A stretch of DNA of 8,972 bases, from contig DASZMJ010000035.1 in the NCBI GenBank assembly GCA_035551935.1, forward strand, positions 1 to 8,972, given 5' to 3'. The translations under genes and the position numbers were made by a program. Of this stretch, positions 5,906 through 8,972 are shown in pieces. The notes below the pieces were generated by a model. The model was given only the letters and a program-made list of their open reading frames with translations. It made no database searches and was not told the origin of the DNA. Positions within the stretch are counted from its first letter, which is position 1. Each line of letters starts with the position of its first letter. Origin of the DNA: DASZMJ01 sp035551935 (lineage in GTDB: Bacteria; Planctomycetota; Planctomycetia; Isosphaerales; Isosphaeraceae).

Positions 5906-6802
5906 GTGCTCAACCTCAAGGAACGTCTCAAGCCCTGGCTCCTGCCGCTCTGGAACGGCGGCCACCGGCTCGCCTGGCGCGCCGGTGAGTACGTCGATGC
6001 GGTCCGCCGAAGCCGGTTCGAGCACTGCGACGCCTGCGGCCGGTTCGGGCCGGTCCTCTACCGGCGTTGGGTCGTCCCGCCGAGGCTGGAGGAGCTCTGG
6101 GGCCTCTCGCCGAGGCTGGCCGAAGCCCTTGCGCGGAAGGAGTCGTGCGAGTGCGCCTGGTGCGGGGCGAAACTGCGGGGTCGTCGGCTGGCCCGGGTGC
6201 TGCTGGAAGCCTTCCCCGTCGGCCACCCACCCCAGGTCGCGCCATCGGTCGCGGCCTGGGCAAGGTCGCCGGAGGCGAAAGTCCTGCGGATCGCCGAATT
6301 CAACCGGATCGACGGCCTTCATGAGCAACTCCGAACGCTGCCAGGCTTCGCCTATTCCGAGTTCCAGGAGGAAGTTACGCCAGGAACAATGGTCAACGGC
6401 GTCCGCGCCGAGGACCTGACGAGGCTCACGTATTCGGACGCGACCTTCGACCTCGTCCTAACCTCGGAGACCCTGGAGCACGTCCCCGACCTCGCCGCGG
6501 CCCTGGCCGAGCTTTGGCGGGTCTTGAGGCCGGGGGGCCTCCACCTCTTCACCGTACCGCGGCTGCCGGGCGTCACCGCGACCTTCGCGCGGGCCGTCGT
6601 CGCCGCCGACGGTCGGGTCGAGCACCGGGCGCCGGCGATCCGGCATCCGGGGGGCGACGTCGGCTATCCCGTCTTCACCGAGTTCGGCGCCGACCTGCCC
6701 GACGTCCTCCGCCGCGCCGGCCTCGAGACGACCGTCCACTTCGGCCCGACGACCGAGGACGACTTGGCCCAGGTCTACGCGGCGCGGAAGGTCGGGGGGT
6801 GA
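5906..6802 (+). CDS. class I SAM-dependent methyltransferase (Methyltransf_11-like) with N-terminal cysteine pairs
   Basis: This is a probable SAM-dependent methyltransferase of unknown substrate. The 298-aa product begins with a positively charged hydrophobic stretch (LKPWLLPLWNGGHRLAWRAG), too weak to call a membrane anchor. CDAC at 41-44 and CECAWC at 81-86 could bind zinc (C41, C44, C83, C86). The catalytic half contains GVRAEDLTRLTYSDATFDLV at 165-184, SETLEHVPDLAAALAELWRV at 187-206 and LRPGGLHLFTVPR at 207-219, which are the Methyltransf_11 post-I, motif II and III regions. The glycine-rich motif I is not recognisable; the equivalent stretch, KVLRIAEFNRIDGL at 125-138, lacks GxGxG. Similar glycine-poor methyltransferases occur in surface-polysaccharide loci, but nothing nearby supports that here. 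GTG at 5906 is the first start after an in-frame TGA at 5900-5902; the ribosome binding site is weak. Confidence 0.75.
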   Translation: MLNLKERLKPWLLPLWNGGHRLAWRAGEYVDAVRRSRFEHCDACGRFGPVLYRRWVVPPRLEELWGLSPRLAEALARKESCECAWCGAKLRGRRLARVLLEAFPVGHPPQVAPSVAAWARSPEAKVLRIAEFNRIDGLHEQLRTLPGFAYSEFQEEVTPGTMVNGVRAEDLTRLTYSDATFDLVLTSETLEHVPDLAAALAELWRVLRPGGLHLFTVPRLPGVTATFARAVVAADGRVEHRAPAIRHPGGDVGYPVFTEFGADLPDVLRRAGLETTVHFGPTTEDDLAQVYAARKVGG

Positions 6803-6814
6803 GGTCGAGAGGCA

Positions 6815-6869
6815 CGAACGCGCCGCGCCGGCCCGGCCCGAATCGATTCGGGCCGGCGCGGCGCGTTCG
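6815..6869. terminator. GC-rich hairpin between convergent genes, likely bidirectional terminator
   Basis: CGAACGCGCCGCGCCGGCCC at 6815-6834 is the perfect reverse complement of 6850-6869, giving a 20-bp stem with a 15-nt loop. The loop and its flank form an alternative 20-bp palindrome (6835-6854) centred on ATCGAT, so two mutually exclusive folds are possible. It starts 12 bp after the methyltransferase stop and ends 31 bp before the stop of the convergent secreted-protein gene. There is no U-tract on either strand, so it would act as a roadblock or RNA-stabilising stem rather than a classical intrinsic terminator. Confidence 0.65.
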
Positions 6870-6900
6870 AGGATCATCCGGGCGGGCCCGGTCCTGGGGT

Positions 6901-8625
6901 TCACTGTTTGACGTCGCCGGCCTGGATGCCCTGCAAGAGTGGGAGGATGCCCTGCTCCAGGACTGGGCCGACGACGCTCGGCAGGCGGAACTGGAAGGTC
7001 GTGCCCGTCTCGGTCGGGGCGACGGCGAGGCCGAAGAAGGCCGGCTCCTCCGGCAACGTCGCGGCCGGCACATCCCGGCCCTGGACCATCCCGATCAGGC
7101 TCTCGACGAGGTGGACGACGCCCTGCGCCTCGGCCAGCACGAGCAGGCCCGGGGAGCGCGGCAGGGCCTGCCGGAGCGTCTTGTAGGCCGCCTGCTGGCC
7201 GAGGGTCTGCTTGGCGTCGAGGTAGGCGTCGAGCCGCGCCCGGGCCTGCTCCCAGCTCGGGGCGGCGATGCTCACGACGACCTTGCCGTCGGTGCCGAAC
7301 CAGGTCTGGGTCGGCTTGTCGGCGAGGCCGGCCACGGGGGCGGCGGGGTTCAGCTGCTTGATCCGCTCGATATTGGGCGTGAGCGTGGCGTGGTTGAGGG
7401 TGAACCCGCGGTATCGCTGCTCGCCGGCCTTGATGTCGACCTTTTTGACCACCCCCTTCTCGGAGGCCGTCGCCTGGAGGTCGGCCGTCATCGCGTCGAC
7501 GGCCTTGCGGGGGTCGCCGTAGAGGGCGACGTTCAGGATCACGGGCCGCGATTTGGGCGCCGCGCTGATGGCCGTCGTCTGCTCGCGTAAGTCCGCGGCG
7601 CGCTGGAGCTCGCGGGCCTTCTTGGCGGCGGCGGAATCCGGGTCGCCGGTGGTCATCGCCTGGCCGATCCGCTGGAAGTTCTCGAACACCGAGGCGTTCG
7701 CGCCCCGGACGAGGACGTAGACAGCCGCACCGCCCGGCAGCTTGCCGATCGGGTCGCCGACGACGGGCGCGGCGGCCTTCTTCGGGGTGACGGCGAGGGT
7801 GTCGCCGGCGATGGTCAGGCCGTCGACGTCGAAGTCGAGGCTCAAGGCGGCGGCCTTGTTGTTCTTCAGGACCTCGAAAAGGCCGTTGATCACGGGCCGG
7901 ACGGCGCCGGCGCTGGGGTTGTGCTCGGCCTGCTTCGCGATCTGTTCGTTCATGGTCTGTTGGGCTTTTTCGATGTCGTCGCCGAACCGCGCGCGGATCG
8001 CGGCGAGGTTGACGAACAGGCCGACGTCGCCGGTGAAGAGTCGGACGGCCATCGTCCGGTCGATCGACTTGTCGAGGGTCGCCGTCGGCTTGGCGAAGGC
8101 CTTGACGAGCGCCTCGTCGGAGCCGAAGGCGACGAAGGAACCCGATTTGGCGGCGTACATCGGCCCCTCCTTGGAGTCGAACTTGTCGTAGCCGCCCGAC
8201 TGCTTCTCGGGCTTGACGTCGTCTAGGCCCGAGGCGTGCTTCACGACGGCGTTGTAGTCCTTCGCCTCGACCACGAAAGCGACCGGCGGCGGCCCCTGCG
8301 GCGGCCCTACCTGGCCCTTGGGCAGGCGGACCAGGACCAGGAACGGCTGGGTCGCCGCGGCGTCGCCGTAGCGCTGGCGGAACTGGTCGAGCCCGTGGTT
8401 GAGGGACGGCAGGGCCTGGGCGGAGAGGTTGGGGCTCATCGCCTCGATCATCTTGGCCAGGTCGTCCCGGCCGGCCTTGAGGCCCCGGACGCGCACGACG
8501 ATCTCCGCCTCGGCCGGCACCACCTTCAGCCAGGCCGCCTCGGCCGCCGTGCCGGCGCCCGAGCCCCTCGCCCCGGCCTGGCCGAGGGCCGTCGCCAACA
8601 CCAGGGCCGTCACGCTCGAGACCAT
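6901..8625 (-). CDS. secreted 574-aa planctomycete protein, unknown function (DUF3352-like layout)
   Basis: I do not recognise a defined function. The N-terminus MVSSVTALVLATALGQAGA looks like a signal peptide with cleavage near residue 19, so the protein is probably exported. The mature part alternates strand-rich stretches and amphipathic helices: WLKVVPAEAEIVVRVRGL, FLVLVRLPKG, VAFVVEAKDYN, KSGSFVAFGSDEALVKAF, and later WFGTDGKVVVSIAAPSWEQA and SPGLLVLAEAQGVVHLVESL. The second half seems to repeat this 'read-out strand, helix, AxxR/AxL helix' pattern, suggesting an internal duplication. It has no cysteines, no catalytic motif and no lipobox. The overall plan resembles DUF3352-type exported proteins, but that is a weak comparison. 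I chose the ATG at 8623-8625 because GGGAGGGAGGAC lies just upstream and the signal peptide begins there; the frame is open to 8760 but upstream sequence is promoter-like. Confidence 0.7.
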   Translation of the reverse strand: MVSSVTALVLATALGQAGARGSGAGTAAEAAWLKVVPAEAEIVVRVRGLKAGRDDLAKMIEAMSPNLSAQALPSLNHGLDQFRQRYGDAAATQPFLVLVRLPKGQVGPPQGPPPVAFVVEAKDYNAVVKHASGLDDVKPEKQSGGYDKFDSKEGPMYAAKSGSFVAFGSDEALVKAFAKPTATLDKSIDRTMAVRLFTGDVGLFVNLAAIRARFGDDIEKAQQTMNEQIAKQAEHNPSAGAVRPVINGLFEVLKNNKAAALSLDFDVDGLTIAGDTLAVTPKKAAAPVVGDPIGKLPGGAAVYVLVRGANASVFENFQRIGQAMTTGDPDSAAAKKARELQRAADLREQTTAISAAPKSRPVILNVALYGDPRKAVDAMTADLQATASEKGVVKKVDIKAGEQRYRGFTLNHATLTPNIERIKQLNPAAPVAGLADKPTQTWFGTDGKVVVSIAAPSWEQARARLDAYLDAKQTLGQQAAYKTLRQALPRSPGLLVLAEAQGVVHLVESLIGMVQGRDVPAATLPEEPAFFGLAVAPTETGTTFQFRLPSVVGPVLEQGILPLLQGIQAGDVKQ

Positions 8626-8652
8626 CGCTCGTCCTCCCTCCCGATGGATGTC

Positions 8653-8664
8653 CGGTCCGGACCG
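8653..8664. promoter_or_regulatory. 12-bp palindrome in leader of the secreted-protein gene
   Basis: CGGTCCGGACCG is a perfect dyad 27 bp upstream of the ATG at 8623-8625. It lies between the start codon and the larger inverted repeat at 8684-8706. It may be a regulator site or a leader hairpin; such short GC palindromes also occur by chance in a GC-rich genome. Confidence 0.3.
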
Positions 8665-8683
8665 TCCCTTGAACCGTTCGCGC

Positions 8684-8706
8684 GGTGATCCCCGCGCGGG
8701 ATCACC
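8684..8706. promoter_or_regulatory. operator-like inverted repeat at the promoter of the secreted-protein gene
   Basis: GGTGATCCC (8684-8692) and GGGATCACC (8698-8706) are perfect 9-bp arms separated by 5 bp. On the minus strand the repeat directly abuts a -10-like TTATGG (8705-8710), which has a -35-like TTGCGA (8727-8732) at 16 nt. A repressor bound here would cover the transcription start; alternatively the repeat forms a 5' leader hairpin. The symmetry is seen directly; the promoter hexamers are weak. Confidence 0.45.
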
Positions 8707-8840
8707 ATAAACCAGCCGGGCAGGATCTCGCAAGCAACGCCCGGGCCGGAATCTCCTCACAGGTGGCGCCGGGGACGATTTCGTGGGGCCGATGTACGAA
8801 CTGTACTTTCCGAAACTTGATAGCGTTCGGAGCGTCGGTT

Positions 8841-8868
8841 GCCTGCGCGTTGCAACGCCCTGCCAGGC
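8841..8868. terminator. palindromic hairpin downstream of the right-edge gene
   Basis: The perfect 12-bp palindrome GCGTTGCAACGC (8847-8858) is flanked by GCCTG (8841-8845) and CAGGC (8864-8868), which can extend the stem with internal bulges. It begins 7 bp after the stop of the minus-strand partial gene at 8875, a usual place for a terminator, but no U-tract follows. A second weaker repeat, TCCGAA/TTCGGA (8809-8814, 8826-8831), lies beside it. The remaining bases between 8733 and 8808 show nothing I can name. Confidence 0.3.
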
Positions 8869-8874
8869 GCCCGG

Positions 8875-8972
8875 TCAATAGTCGGGGCAGAACTGAACGT
8901 AGAGCCTTGGCTCTTCCTCGACGCCCGACCGCTTGAGCTTCTCGCCGACCCCATCCATCGTCACCTTGAGGT
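8875..8972 (-). CDS. C-terminal end of a gene continuing beyond the right edge
   Basis: The minus-strand frame from the window edge reads LKVTMDGVGEKLKRSGVE... and ends RLYVQFCPDY before TGA at 8875-8877. Thirty-one codons are visible. Codon use is GC-rich at third positions and the sequence has a natural protein look, so I take it as the tail of a real gene whose start lies outside the window. An ATG at 8956-8958 could instead begin a 27-aa peptide, which is less likely. No family can be assigned from this fragment. Confidence 0.5.
   Translation of the reverse strand, partial: LKVTMDGVGEKLKRSGVEEEPRLYVQFCPDY

Noticed and set aside
8626..8760. N-terminal extension of the secreted protein to 8760
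   Set aside because: The extra 45 residues are Arg/Pro-rich and precede a good signal peptide with a strong ribosome binding site; the DNA carries promoter-like and dyad elements.

Overview
The window looks like a chromosomal stretch of a GC-rich planctomycete, probably from the Isosphaeraceae group. This is inferred from the very high GC, frequent GTG starts, a ClpS with a 'DPRMP' C-terminal extension, and a large secreted protein with no catalytic motif of a kind common in that phylum. No ribosomal RNA, tRNA, CRISPR array, transposase or phage gene is visible.

Layout, left to right. (1) 1-76: a 41-bp AT-rich near-palindrome, out of keeping with the GC-rich surroundings. (2) 77-2424, minus strand: a probable three-gene operon of a small helical protein, an RlmI-type rRNA methyltransferase (start overlapping the previous stop) and a DtxR/MntR-type metal-dependent repressor. 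(3) 2541-2915, plus strand: clpS, the N-degron adaptor, diverging from that operon and overlapping ruvX tail to tail by 28 bp. (4) 2888-5671, minus strand: ispG, then a HEPN-domain gene, then an unrecognised 173-aa protein, then ruvX, all same-strand with short gaps. (5) 5906-6802, plus strand: a class I SAM-dependent methyltransferase with a cysteine-pair N-terminus. (6) 6815-6869: a strong GC hairpin in the convergent gap. (7) 6901-8625, minus strand: a 574-aa secreted protein with two inverted repeats in its leader. (8) 8875-8972, minus strand: the C-terminus of a gene that continues past the right edge.

The housekeeping genes (ispG, ruvX, clpS, rlmI) are ordinary. The accessory part is the HEPN/173-aa pair between ispG and ruvX, which has clearly lower GC than its neighbours. 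The HEPN frame stops at a TGA at 4014-4016. The same frame stays open for 33 more codons, encodes a plausible HEPN C-terminus, and ends inside the ribosome binding site of the 173-aa gene. The HEPN gene therefore appears to have been cut by one recent nonsense change, or by a sequencing error, while its partner remains intact. This pair is the best candidate in the window for an undescribed two-gene system, but the sequence alone does not show its function.
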